Below are positions 1 through 8,200 of a stretch of DNA of 11,774 bases, piece by piece. This DNA is from Gammaproteobacteria bacterium. Lineage in GTDB: Bacteria; Pseudomonadota; Gammaproteobacteria; DSM-19610. The translations under genes and the position numbers were made by a program. The notes below the pieces were generated by a model. It was not told where the DNA came from. It did no database searches and saw only the letters and a list, made by a program, of their open reading frames with translations. Position 1 is the stretch's first letter, and each line of letters begins with the position of its first letter. The DNA lies in NCBI GenBank assembly GCA_011371465.1, contig DRQL01000023.1, positions 1 through 11,774 on the forward strand, written 5' to 3'.

Positions 1-240
1 CAGCGCCGTGTTCTCTAGCGCCATGTCGGCGTACATCCGCTTGAGCTTTGCGTTTTCCGATTCCAGCTCTTTCATGCGTTTTAGCTCAGATACGCCCAAT
101 CCGCCGAATTTGCTCTTCCACTTATAGTAGGTCGCCGAGCTGATCCCGTACTTTCTACAGACCTCTTTGACCGGCATGCCGGCTTCCGCCTCGTTCAAGA
201 TCGAGACAATCTGCGTCTCGCTGAATTTCGATGTTTTCAT
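1..240 (-). CDS. IS3-family transposase OrfA (IS407-like group), 3' end outside window
   Basis: This is the DNA-binding subunit of an IS3-family transposase. It reads from an ATG at 240 leftwards for 80 codons and is cut by the window edge; OrfA proteins of this group are usually about 85-100 residues. The N-terminus MKTSKFSETQIVSILNEAE is the classic opening. It is followed by a helix-turn-helix (VKEVCRKYGISSATYYKWK) at about residues 24-42, and then by the leucine-zipper region around KELESENAKLKRMYADMALE used for multimerisation. A good ribosome binding site (GGAGGG, read on the minus strand) lies 4 bases before the ATG. OrfB, the DDE catalytic subunit normally made by -1 frameshifting, should lie beyond the left edge. 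Family assignment is by motif recognition; the exact IS name cannot be given. Confidence 0.93.
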   Translation of the reverse strand, partial: MKTSKFSETQIVSILNEAEAGMPVKEVCRKYGISSATYYKWKSKFGGLGVSELKRMKELESENAKLKRMYADMALENTAL

Positions 241-291
241 AGAGCCCTCCTGTCGTTATCATGCCAGAAGTCTCTACTAATAACTTGCCCA
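1..291 (-). mobile_element. Left-end part of an IS3-family insertion sequence
   Basis: The OrfA start codon lies about 50 bp from the likely outer end of the element. I place that end near 291 because IS3 elements end in TG...CA, and read on the minus strand the sequence begins TGGGCAAGTTATTAG there. The other terminal repeat is outside the window, so neither the inverted repeat nor the 3-4 bp target duplication can be checked. The boundary is therefore approximate. Confidence 0.6.
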
Positions 292-564
292 CTATCCGGG
301 GAAGCTTACGTGGGCACCACCGGCTGGCCTGCCACCGGGCCTGTTTACCTGACCCGTCTCAAACGATTCCGATCGTGATGCTGCGGTAATGCAGCCGCGG
401 CAGGGATGCGTTATGCCGGCGGGTCGGGTTGGCCCCGGCTGCCGGGAAAAACAGGCGATTTTCGGCGGGATCGGTGGCAACTCGGGCCGGATTCAGAGCC
501 ACTCACAGGCAGAGAGGCGTGTCATTCGCGGCCTACAGCAGTTGGACTTGGAGAAAAAGGGCGT
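292..564. other. Gene-poor stretch beside the insertion sequence
   Basis: No convincing gene is seen. A short open frame at 301-378 (ending LTRLKRFRS, then stop) could be the tail of a gene interrupted by the insertion sequence, but it is too short to identify. The frame from ATG 406 runs into the ORF at 565-879, but its first 50 or so codons are rich in Trp, Arg, Gly and Pro and look like non-coding GC-rich DNA. Confidence 0.4.
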
Positions 565-879
565 TTGTTCTTCCTATACTCTCGCAAGGAAATAACGCGG
601 GCAGTTCTGCTTGACACCAATAACCTGGTAATCGACATCCTTCCGGGTAAAGGTACGGTTCTCGAAAGATTCAAGTTGGTACATCGCGCCGTGGATGTAC
701 TGAAGGCAATGGAAGAGAAGGAGCATATACATCTTGAAAACCGGCGGCGGAAAAAACTGGTGGACAGCGGCAAGCTCGTGGACCCGTATATCGGGAAGGT
801 TACGGTAGTGGCCGATGCCGACAAACTCTCGGATATTCTTAATCTTGGCGTGACCTTCACGACTGACGACAGTGACTGA
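565..879 (+). CDS. Small hypothetical protein, possibly a remnant
   Basis: I do not recognise this protein. The open frame up to the TGA at 877-879 gives a hydrophilic, Lys/Glu/Asp-rich sequence with protein-like composition from about codon 590 onward (for example RAVLLDTNNLVIDILPGKG and ERFKLVHRAVDVLKAMEEKE). The charged middle segment (AVDVLKAMEEKEHIHLENRR) is probably helical, and the tail VTVVADADKLSDILNLGV looks like a strand-helix end. I chose the TTG at 565, which has GGAG 11 bases upstream, because the longer reading from ATG 406 has a poor-looking N-terminus. The true gene may be truncated at its 5' end. There is no signal peptide or membrane segment. It stands alone between an insertion sequence and gene-poor DNA. 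Confidence 0.35.
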   Translation: MFFLYSRKEITRAVLLDTNNLVIDILPGKGTVLERFKLVHRAVDVLKAMEEKEHIHLENRRRKKLVDSGKLVDPYIGKVTVVADADKLSDILNLGVTFTTDDSD

Positions 880-1326
880 GTCGCCAATGAAGCCGGTGGA
901 TGTGCACCGGTGCGGTGTTGCTGGGCCTTCCTGAAAAACGACCGGCTGGGTGCGGCGGTATCCGATGCCAGCGACGCTGGACGCCATGCCCTGTTATCAC
1001 TGTGTCTCTCGTTGTGTTTGTCGTACTTTTTTGTGTGGAATGGACACGATTTCAGGTCAATCCATGTCAGCGTCATCGCCAGTGGATCGAAGATACTAAG
1101 CCAAACGATAACAAAGCCTCATTATGCCTCGTTCCTTGGCCTGGAAGAACATTGCCTTGCCTGTACATTCAGAGTCGCTGTCATAGACGAGGGTCCTGGG
1201 TAATGGCCTGCGTTCCTCCAGATGGTCCGGCTCACGTACAAACCGTTTCCCCGAGAACGAAGACCAGGGTGGACACGTCTATCGATACCCGGGTGCGGGT
1301 CATGCCACAAGCCGGATGTTCCATTG
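880..1326. other. Gene-poor stretch containing one dispersed repeat copy
   Basis: Several overlapping open frames exist on both strands, but none has protein-like composition or a ribosome binding site. The only structure I can point to is the repeat copy at 1100-1123. There is no clear terminator or promoter. Confidence 0.5.
1100..1123 (+). repeat. Solitary copy of the GCCAAACGATAACAA repeat
   Basis: These 24 bases match the ends of the 141 bp element at 2377-2517, with differences only at the two-base position after GATAACAA (AG here, AA at the left end, GG at the right end) before the shared CCTCATT. Unlike those two copies it has no inverted partner nearby. It is in the same orientation as the copy at 2377. 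It may be a solo end left by excision or deletion, or a free-standing member of a dispersed repeat family. Confidence 0.8.
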
Positions 1327-1878
1327 CTACGAAGCACCGGGCGGGTACCGTTCCGTTCCGGCTCTGTGACGGATGGCCTTGATTGGCCGCAAGGTTTTAT
1401 CCGGGTTTCGGCAGGCGTTGCCAATAGTTACCTTTCGGTATTCACTGACGGTGGCATCCGCGCCCCCTCCACGATAGCCGGCAAGCTCGTGCCACTCGGA
1501 GCCACTCATACGGATATCCATTAGGACAGAACGGAAGATACCCTACCCCAACCCCACTTGCATATTGCCCACCCGGTTCCATGGCACGAAGGTGAAATTT
1601 CGGCCGTTCCGATGGACGAGATAGACGCCGCGCCGGTCTGCCTCGAATACGGGCAGTGGGCGCCAGGTGTCCGGGCGCAAGGCGATTGCCAGGAACAGGA
1701 CCGCAAAGACCCCAAGGGCGTAACGCAGGGTCTCGGGGTGCTCCGGGCCGTAGAAGCCGGTCACCCAGATCAGCACGGTCCCGCCTGTCGCGGTCATGGC
1801 GCCGGCCACCGCGATTTTCACCAGACCGGACGGTTTCAGCACGAAAGCCGGTTCTTCCAGTGGAGGCAGTCCGCTCAT
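1327..1878 (-). pseudogene. Small inner-membrane protein gene interrupted by an in-frame amber codon
   Basis: From ATG 1878 (GGGGA upstream on the minus strand) the frame encodes about 111 residues and stops at a TAG at 1543-1545. Two hydrophobic helices are visible, VKIAVAGAMTATGGTVLIWV and the segment RYALGVFAVLFLAIAL. A cytoplasmic tail follows that resembles small PH-like or DUF-type membrane proteins (FEADRRGVYLVHRNGRNFTF, VPWNRVGNMQVGLG). The same frame continues protein-like past the stop for 72 more codons (GIFRSVLMDIRMSGSEWHEL...) to a TAG at 1327. The original protein was therefore probably about 184 residues with a strand-rich C-terminal domain. I cannot name the family. A 111-residue truncated product remains possible, as does a sequencing error. 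Confidence 0.55.
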
Positions 1879-1882
1879 GTGA

Positions 1883-2160
1883 TCATTCCCCGCGCCGGGC
1901 GAAGAACGGACTGTCCGTGTAGCCAAAATTCACCGGAGTCAGCCAGCCAGCGCCTGGAATGCCAATCGGGGGCTGACGGAGGCAGTGGTCGTCACGAACG
2001 GGGTGGCCTGCACCATGCGGAGGCCGGGGATCCGGTACGACTGCCGGGGGTTGCGAGGATCGTGGTACACCCTGCAACGCAGGCCTTGCAGCGAATTCGA
2101 GGCCCGCTCCAGATGCGGGCCGCTGGAACGCGGCTTTCCGCCGGTGCGGTACGAGTCGTG
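1883..2160 (-). pseudogene. Frameshifted fragment of an unrecognised gene upstream of the membrane protein
   Basis: On the minus strand one frame from about 2160 down to a TGA at 1939-1941 reads plausibly (LQGLRCRVYHDPRNPRQSYR, then IPGLRMVQATPFVTTTASVS and PRLAFQALAG). The sense then seems to move to another frame (GWLTPVNFGYTDSPFFARRG, stop at 1883-1885), which ends 5 bp before the start of the next minus-strand gene, as in an operon. The 5' end is closed by a stop at 2161-2163 and there is no good start codon. I read this as the C-terminal part of a decayed gene co-transcribed with the 1327-1878 gene. The family is not recognised, and the alternative that this is non-coding GC-rich sequence is real. 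Confidence 0.3.
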
Positions 2161-2376
2161 TCATGCCGGGTACCTGGTTACCTTCAGTTGTAAACATCGA
2201 GTTTCTTGCGCGAGCCGCGGGAGGCGGCGCGCCGCCTCGCTGGCCGACGAAGTGCTGTCCGGGCACCGCACATGCCAGCAGGTGCCGGGTTTCCCGTTCC
2301 AACGGCGTTTCCTGTTCGCCAGCCGGCCCGATCAGGTATTCTACGTGACTCGGCCACTGGCTGTTAAACTTGCCAG

Positions 2377-2517
2377 GCCAAACGATAACAAAACCTCATT
2401 CAGCGGGTCTCTGGCCGGTCAGTCCGCAAGGCACGGTGGCGCCGGCAGGGACATCGCCGGCGCGCCTTGGTCCGGAACCTGTGGGGCGCTCTGAATGAGG
2501 CCTTGTTATCGTTTGGC
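2377..2517. mobile_element. 141 bp MITE-like element with 27 bp terminal inverted repeats
   Basis: The two ends, 2377-2403 and 2491-2517, are inverted repeats matching at 25 of 27 positions; both start GCCAAACGATAACAA going inward. The interior is non-coding and can fold. It holds a perfect 8 bp stem (2439-2446 with 2456-2463, nine-base loop) and an outer AAGGC/GCCTT pair (2428-2432 with 2464-2468). Small size, long matched ends, no coding capacity and a further copy of the end sequence at 1100 all fit a miniature inverted-repeat transposable element or a paired extragenic repeat. I see no clean target-site duplication. The right end lies about 25 bp before the response regulator start, so it occupies that gene's promoter region. 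Confidence 0.65.
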
Positions 2518-2542
2518 TCAGTACATAGGCATGGAGCGAGCT

Positions 2543-3187
2543 GTGAAAATTCTGGTTGCCGACGACCATGTTCTGGTCCTGGAGGGGATGGAACTGTTCC
2601 TGCGTGACTACCGGCCAGGGGCGCAGATCCTGAAGGCCCACAACTTTCAGGAGGCAATGGCTGCAATACAGGATCACTGTGACCTGGAACTGGTGTTGCT
2701 CGATCTGGTCATGCCGGGTATGCAGGGTGCGCTATCGATCGCGCAGATTCGCCGGGCCGTACCTGCCACGCCGCTCGTGGTCCTGTCGGGCTTCATCGAT
2801 CTGCACGAGGTCCGTGCAGCGATGCAGGCCGGCGCACAGGGATTCATGCCCAAGACCCTGTCGCGCGAGGAGATGCGGGAGGCGCTGGACCGTGTGCTGG
2901 CCGGAGAGAATTTCCTGCCGGCCGATGCGGCGTTCGAGCAGGCCGGGCAATACCCGGAACGGGCTGTTACGGCCGACAAGCAACTGTGTAAAATTCTGAC
3001 CCCCCGGCAACAGGAAATTCTCAACCTGATCGCCGAAGGCATGACAAACAAGGAGATCAGTCGCCAGCTGGGATTATCGGCGGCAACAGTACGCACACAC
3101 CTGTCGGAGATCTTTCGCAAGCTCGGTGTGAAGAACCGCACCGAGGCGGCCAGACAGGTATTGAGCGGCAAGATCAGGGCGGGGTAG
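2543..3187 (+). CDS. NarL/LuxR-family two-component response regulator
   Basis: This is a phosphorylation-controlled transcription factor of 214 residues, a usual length for the family. The receiver domain (about 1-120) has the acidic pair in VADDH, the phosphoacceptor Asp54 in VLLDLVMPG, Ser82 in VVLSGF and Lys104 in FMPKT, all as expected for an active receiver. The C-terminal LuxR-type helix-turn-helix (about 150-210) carries LTPRQQEIL, the NKEISRQLGLSAATVRTHL core and KLGVKNRTEAA. I chose GTG 2543 because GGAG lies 6 bases upstream. ATG 2531 in the same frame adds four residues but lacks a ribosome binding site. The gene is convergent with the hybrid kinase and overlaps its 3' end by 14 bp, so that kinase is the probable partner (inference). 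A MITE-like element sits directly upstream. Confidence 0.93.
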   Translation: MKILVADDHVLVLEGMELFLRDYRPGAQILKAHNFQEAMAAIQDHCDLELVLLDLVMPGMQGALSIAQIRRAVPATPLVVLSGFIDLHEVRAAMQAGAQGFMPKTLSREEMREALDRVLAGENFLPADAAFEQAGQYPERAVTADKQLCKILTPRQQEILNLIAEGMTNKEISRQLGLSAATVRTHLSEIFRKLGVKNRTEAARQVLSGKIRAG

Positions 3188-4958
3188 TGGCGTATTTCGC
3201 CGGTGGTTCGTAGTTGTCCGAAAGCACGTAGGACAGCAGGGTGCGCAGCTGTGCGGGGTTGACCGGTTTATGCAGCAGTTCCAGTCCTGCGGCATGCGCC
3301 GCGCGCTGCGCATCCTGCCCGGCATCTCCGGTAACGATGATACCGGGCAGTTCACGGCCAAGCCTGGTGCGCAGGGCCATAACCACACCGGTGCCAGTGT
3401 GCGCCTGCGCCAGTCGATAGTCGGCAATGATGGCATGCGGCACCAGGCCACCGGCCAGTTTCTCCAGCGCCTCGGCTTCCGAACGCGCCGTGGCCACGTT
3501 ACATGTCCAGCGAGTCAGCAAGACCGTCATGCCGTCCAGGATATCCCGGTCATCGTCGATAACCAGGATGCAACGGCCACCGACATCACCCCGGTCCGGT
3601 TCCGACGAACGGGATGCAGCGGGGTTTTCCTCGCAGGGTGCGCAGGGAATGTCAAGACTGAAACAGCTGCCGTGTCCTGGAACGGAATGTACCTGTACCC
3701 GGCATTCGAGCAACTCCCCCAGGCGTCTGACAATTGACAGTCCCAGCCCCAGGCCGTGGCGTGCGCGGGAGTCCGGTCGTTCCAGCCTGTAGAACTCGTG
3801 AAAGATCCGTTCCTGTTCCTGTTCCGGGATGCCGGGTCCCGTGTCATGAATTTCAAGGCGCAGGCGCCCGTCACGCCGGCGGCAGCCGACCAGGATCCGG
3901 CCGTTGTCGGTATAGCGCACGGCGTTGGAGAGCAGGTTACGGATAACCCTTGTCAGCAGTTGCCGGTCACTGCGCACGCAGGCATGGCTTCCGGTGAGCC
4001 GGATTTGGAGGTTTTTTGACTGCGCTTCGGCAGTGTATTCGGGAAGTACATCCGCGAGCAGATCGAACAGGGAGAAAACGGCGGGCCGGGTCTCCACCGC
4101 CTGTGCATCCAGCCGGGATATATCCAGCAGTTCGTTGAACAGCTGGCGCATGTCCGTCATGGATTTCTGCAGTTTTTCCAGGATCAAACGTTCGTCAGCG
4201 CCCTGAATACGATGTGCAAGCTCTTCGACGAACAGGGTCTGTGCGTGCAGGGGCTGACGCAGGTCGTGACTGGCCGTGGCCAGGAAACGGGACTTGGCGG
4301 CATTGGCTTCCTCGGCGGCGTTTTTCTGTATTACCAGCTGTTCCGCCAGCGCGGATTTTTCGTGCTTGAGTCCAATGTTCTGTAACAGGATGGCGTGCAG
4401 GCGGTGAAACATGCGGTACAGCATGAATCCGTAGAACAGGCTGCCGGCTGCCAGTGCCAGCCGAATACTGCCACCCTCGAAGAGGAACAGGATGGTTACC
4501 GGGGCAAGAATGGGGGGCACAATGGCAAAAAAAATCGGCCGGCAGGGTGCGCTCAGCAACAGCGCCATACTGACACCGACCAGCACGAAAATAAAATTGA
4601 CCAGCTGATACTCGATACGCCCGGGTAGGTAAAAGACCAGTGGCAGTGCGCCCCACACGCAGGCGCGCAGAAAACTCAGCCAGCTGACAGCCCGTATCCA
4701 GCGGCGGGGAGTGGCGACCGGGCTGGAAAGCCGGTATCGCCACACCAGCAGGGGCGTGAAGACGACCACCAGCAGCAGGTTGGCGGACGTCCAGCCCCAC
4801 AACAGTGGTGGTTGTATACGTCCATGGTACAGGAGAATCAGGATTACGGTTCCCAACAGATTGCCCAGGGACAGGTTGGTGAGCTGGGAAAACACGATAC
4901 GTAGCTGCTCGGACAGTACTTCCTGTTCTGTCGTGTCGGTGCCGGAGTTGGAATTCAT
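3174..4958 (-). CDS. Membrane hybrid sensor histidine kinase with C-terminal receiver
   Basis: The protein has about 594 residues from ATG 4958; ATG 4967 would add three, and neither has a strong ribosome binding site. The N-terminal third holds about six hydrophobic helices (roughly 31-44, 57-73, 90-109, 116-134, 141-160 and 165-182) with almost no periplasmic loop, so it likely senses something within or at the membrane. A short coiled linker (about 196-222) leads to the dimerisation/phosphoacceptor domain with His231 in ASHDLRQPLHAQ. The ATPase domain follows, with RNLLSNAVRYTDNG (N box), DTGPGIP (G1), FHEFYR (F) and GLGLGLSIVRR (G2). The receiver at about 463-580 has VIDDD, phosphoacceptor Asp513 in IIADYR and Lys564 in LLHKPVNP. 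All catalytic residues look intact. The gene is convergent with the response regulator and divergent from the glycine-rich PEP-CTERM gene. Confidence 0.93.
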   Translation of the reverse strand: MNSNSGTDTTEQEVLSEQLRIVFSQLTNLSLGNLLGTVILILLYHGRIQPPLLWGWTSANLLLVVVFTPLLVWRYRLSSPVATPRRWIRAVSWLSFLRACVWGALPLVFYLPGRIEYQLVNFIFVLVGVSMALLLSAPCRPIFFAIVPPILAPVTILFLFEGGSIRLALAAGSLFYGFMLYRMFHRLHAILLQNIGLKHEKSALAEQLVIQKNAAEEANAAKSRFLATASHDLRQPLHAQTLFVEELAHRIQGADERLILEKLQKSMTDMRQLFNELLDISRLDAQAVETRPAVFSLFDLLADVLPEYTAEAQSKNLQIRLTGSHACVRSDRQLLTRVIRNLLSNAVRYTDNGRILVGCRRRDGRLRLEIHDTGPGIPEQEQERIFHEFYRLERPDSRARHGLGLGLSIVRRLGELLECRVQVHSVPGHGSCFSLDIPCAPCEENPAASRSSEPDRGDVGGRCILVIDDDRDILDGMTVLLTRWTCNVATARSEAEALEKLAGGLVPHAIIADYRLAQAHTGTGVVMALRTRLGRELPGIIVTGDAGQDAQRAAHAAGLELLHKPVNPAQLRTLLSYVLSDNYEPPAKYATTPP

Positions 4959-5200
4959 GTCAGGCATGCCGGTAGATGATACGGGATTTTTATGTTCTGC
5001 CGAATCACCGGTGTCACTGGCGGCTTTTCGGCGGTTTGGGTATCGGACAAATGTCGTATGGCCGCACCGGAGTCGGAGCGCTAGTTTATCAGTCTGCCGC
5101 GCGAGGGGTTCCGGGTTTGTGCCCGGACAGATAGAGCGCAACTGCATATAGCAAAAGAATAAAGCATGAATTGACCATGTCTGGATACAAGGGGGGAGCC
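4959..5200. promoter_or_regulatory. Divergent intergenic region between the kinase and PEP-CTERM genes
   Basis: These roughly 240 bp separate two divergently transcribed genes and should hold both promoters. It is locally AT-richer near 5141-5170 (CATATAGCAAAAGAATAAAG). A small hairpin, CCGGG-TTTGTG-CCCGG, lies at 5111-5126. I could not pick a sigma70 promoter with convincing spacing in either direction. If the adjacent response regulator controls the surface protein, its binding site is most likely here. Confidence 0.4.
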
Positions 5201-8200
5201 ATGTTGCCTGTACGGATGCTGTCACTGTTATTCGGTTTGTGGGTGGGTGTTTGCGGGGTGTCACAGGCGGTTCAGGTCAATGTCACCGGCGCCAACGGTG
5301 CCAATGGTATCGACGGCCTCGATAGCGACCCGGCCACCGATGGTACTGACGGCCAGCCGGGTGAATCCGCTCTGGCCGAGGCGGTCAGTGCCGATGCCAC
5401 CAATTCAGCCCGTGCCATCGGAGGGAATGGTGGCCGGGGTGGAAACGGCGGCAACGGCATAGACGGCTCGGACCTGGGCGGTGCCGCCAATGGCGGCGAT
5501 GCCGGCAGTGGCGGCCTGGGTGGTGCCGCAGTCGGCCGCGCCGTAACAGACCTTGCCAGCGATACCGGCGTCAGCGCCACGGTCTTTGCCCGTGCAGGCC
5601 GCGGGGGCGACGGCGGTACCGGTGGTGTGGCGGATTTCGAACCCTTGTTGACCGGCGGAGCCATTGTCGGGACGCCCGGTGCAGATGCACCGGCGGGCAA
5701 TGGCGGTGACGCCAGCGGGGAGGCGACGGCAATCAACCGTGGCGCCGGCGCGGCCAATGTCAGTGTGAAAGTACAGGGTGGTGGCGGTGGAATGATCCGG
5801 CCGTTCAACCGCGGCGCCAAGGTCCTGATACCCGGAGAGCCCCGGCTCGGTCCCGGTAATTACACTCAGGCCGGTGATGGCGGATCGGCAGTGCTGGGGA
5901 CGGTGTATGGCGCCTCGCTCGGTGGCGGCCAGGTTGTGGTCGGTGCCTCGGCGACTGGTGGTAATGGTGGTAATGTCGATCCCAATACGGCGCCCACCCC
6001 GAATGAACTCAGGGCCGGCAACGGTGCGGATGTCAGCCTTCTCAACGCGGTGGACGGAGACACGAGCGGGATACTGACACTGACCCAGGATGCCGACGGA
6101 GGAAATGCCGGCAATATCGACGGCCTGTACGGCTCACGCAGCGGCTACGGACAGGTGGGACAGGCCGGAAACGCATCCAGTATCCTGAGAAAAACATCCA
6201 GTTCCCTGTCGCTTGAAGTCAGTACCAGGGCAACGGGCGGCGGTGGCAGCAGCATCCGGGTTTTTTTTGACCCCGTGCAGAATGCTGCACCAGAGGCGCG
6301 CGCCGGAAACGGTGGCAATGCCATTGCCGAGAGCGTGGCGGAAAACATCATACCGGCGGGCCAGTCTGGTGGCGTAAAGGCCACGGCGACAGCAAGCGGA
6401 GGTTCGGGTGGCACGGTATTTCTGGATGCAGCGGATATGGGAGGGACCGCCGGCAGGGGAGGGGATGCGGCAGCCTCCGCAAGCGCGACAGCGGTCGGTG
6501 GTGCGGCGAGTGCTTCCGCCACCCAGAACGGTGGATGGGGTGGCAGCGTCATCCTGGGCAACAATGTCCGGTCCGGTCGGTTCATCGCGGCGGACGGCAC
6601 GGATTCGGTGATGAGCGATGCCGTCAGTGGGTCGTCGGACGAGGTGCTTTCGCTCGAACAAATCGCAGTTGGAGGAAACGGGGGAAGTGTTTCCGGGCCG
6701 GGCGGTCAGGCAGCCGGTCCCTTGTCTGATACCAGTGCAATAGCAGCCGGAAACGGAGGGAATGCGAGTTCGACGCTCAATGCCAGCAATCCCGGTGGTG
6801 GTGCCCTGAGCGCCAGTATCGTGGCGCGGGGTGGAGCAAGCGGTGTGATCGGGCCGCTTACCGATACCAGCCTGAGCTATTCGGTTCCGGCAGGTGGAAG
6901 CGCTCTTGTTGCCGGTAACCTGACCGGCATTGCAGGGCAACGGGTCGAACTGACGGCTGAAGCAGTTGGCGGTGTGAGTCCTGGCAACCTGAGCTCTCTC
7001 GGTAGTGGCGGAAATGGTGGTCAGGCCGAGCTCGGCTTGTTGTTCGCCAGCGGTGGCCAGGTGCAGGTAAACGGTATTGCGCGTGGTGGAAGTGGTGGCA
7101 GTAACAGAAATGGCCGAGGGGGCGATGGTGCCAGCGTGATGCTCGTGGACCGGGTCGATGGTGACCTGCTGCCGGGAGGGACGTTCCTGGTACTTGATCA
7201 GCGTGCCTTCGGCGGTAACGGCAGCTTTGGTTTTTCCGGTGCCGGTCTGGCCGGTTCGGCTACCAGTATCCTCAACAAGACACTCACCGGCACGGGCAAC
7301 CTGACTGTAAACACCCGTGCAACCGGTGGTTTGAGCGGGTCGGCCCTCGCTATGCCCGCCGTCGGTGGGGACGCGGTGGCGGAATCCTTTGCCACCAAGG
7401 ATGGTGATGGCGATGTGGTCAGTAGTGCACGTGCTGATGGCGGGTGGGGTATGGACGCCTCGGGAATTCTTTCCGGACAGGAAGTGCTTACCACGTCTGC
7501 GGGCGCGGCGGGATCGGCCCGGGCGGTTTCCGATACGACATTGACAAACGATCTCGCTGCAAAGGGTGGATCAGATGCCTTGGCCACTGGCGGCCGGGGT
7601 GGCCGGGTATCCCGCGTTGCCACCCAGGGCCGCGGTATTCCTGGTGGTCGTGGTGGTGATGCGAATGCGGTAGCCGTTACACGTTCGCTGCAGGGTAGCG
7701 GTTCTGCTTCACTGACAGCAGGCAGCCGGGCCATGGGGGGTGATGGCGGCAATATCGATCTTGCCGGCAGCATTGCAAAAGCGGGCGACGGTGGGAACGC
7801 ATTCGCACGGGCGAGGCTGATTACCGCGGCCGGCAAGCCAGTCGGTACCCTGTCTGTACAGGCCAACGCCGTGGGTGGACGAGGGGGCGCCAATGCCGGA
7901 ACCGGTCCTGACGGACGTGGCGGGAATGCCACCGCGATAGCCGAGGCCAATACCACGGCGAGCTTCGTTTCGGCCACCGCGAATGCCACGCCGGGAGCGG
8001 GAGCAGGTGGCGCCAACAGTCTTGCAGTTGCTCGCATCACCGGCGGTGGTGGCGGACGCAGTACTGCCGGTATAGAAACCCGTTGGGCGAATGGTCTCAC
8101 CCAGGGCCTGAATGTCCAGGCCGCAAATACAGCCGTGGGGCAAGCCCCGGCAACAGGTTCTGTCGAGGCGATTGCAGGGATTGGTTCCGTGCCCGCTGAT

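Noticed and set aside
574..987. 137-codon minus-strand open frame opposite the hypothetical ORF
   Set aside because: The plus-strand frame has the more natural amino-acid composition. This one has no start signal or recognisable domain.
1558..2193. 211-codon plus-strand open frame
   Set aside because: Composition is Arg/Gly/His-rich without motifs, and it lies opposite the better supported minus-strand membrane protein.
2374..2521. CAG on both sides of the MITE-like element as a target-site duplication
   Set aside because: One copy abuts the repeat end while the other is separated by a T, and three bases could match by chance.
2503..2531. Promoter TTGTTA with a downstream TACATA in front of the response regulator
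   Set aside because: Spacing is about 13 bp, too short for a normal sigma70 promoter.
5272..5820. 182-codon Pro-rich open frame on the minus strand
   Set aside because: It is the same shadow effect, the antisense of Gly-Gly-Asn repeats, and lies opposite the signal peptide and first repeats of the real gene.
5400..8100. Short repeated GGTGGCAAT-like units suggesting a CRISPR or tandem DNA repeat array
   Set aside because: Repeats are irregular, in coding phase and explained by Gly/Asn-rich protein repeats. There are no constant repeats with unique spacers of fixed length.
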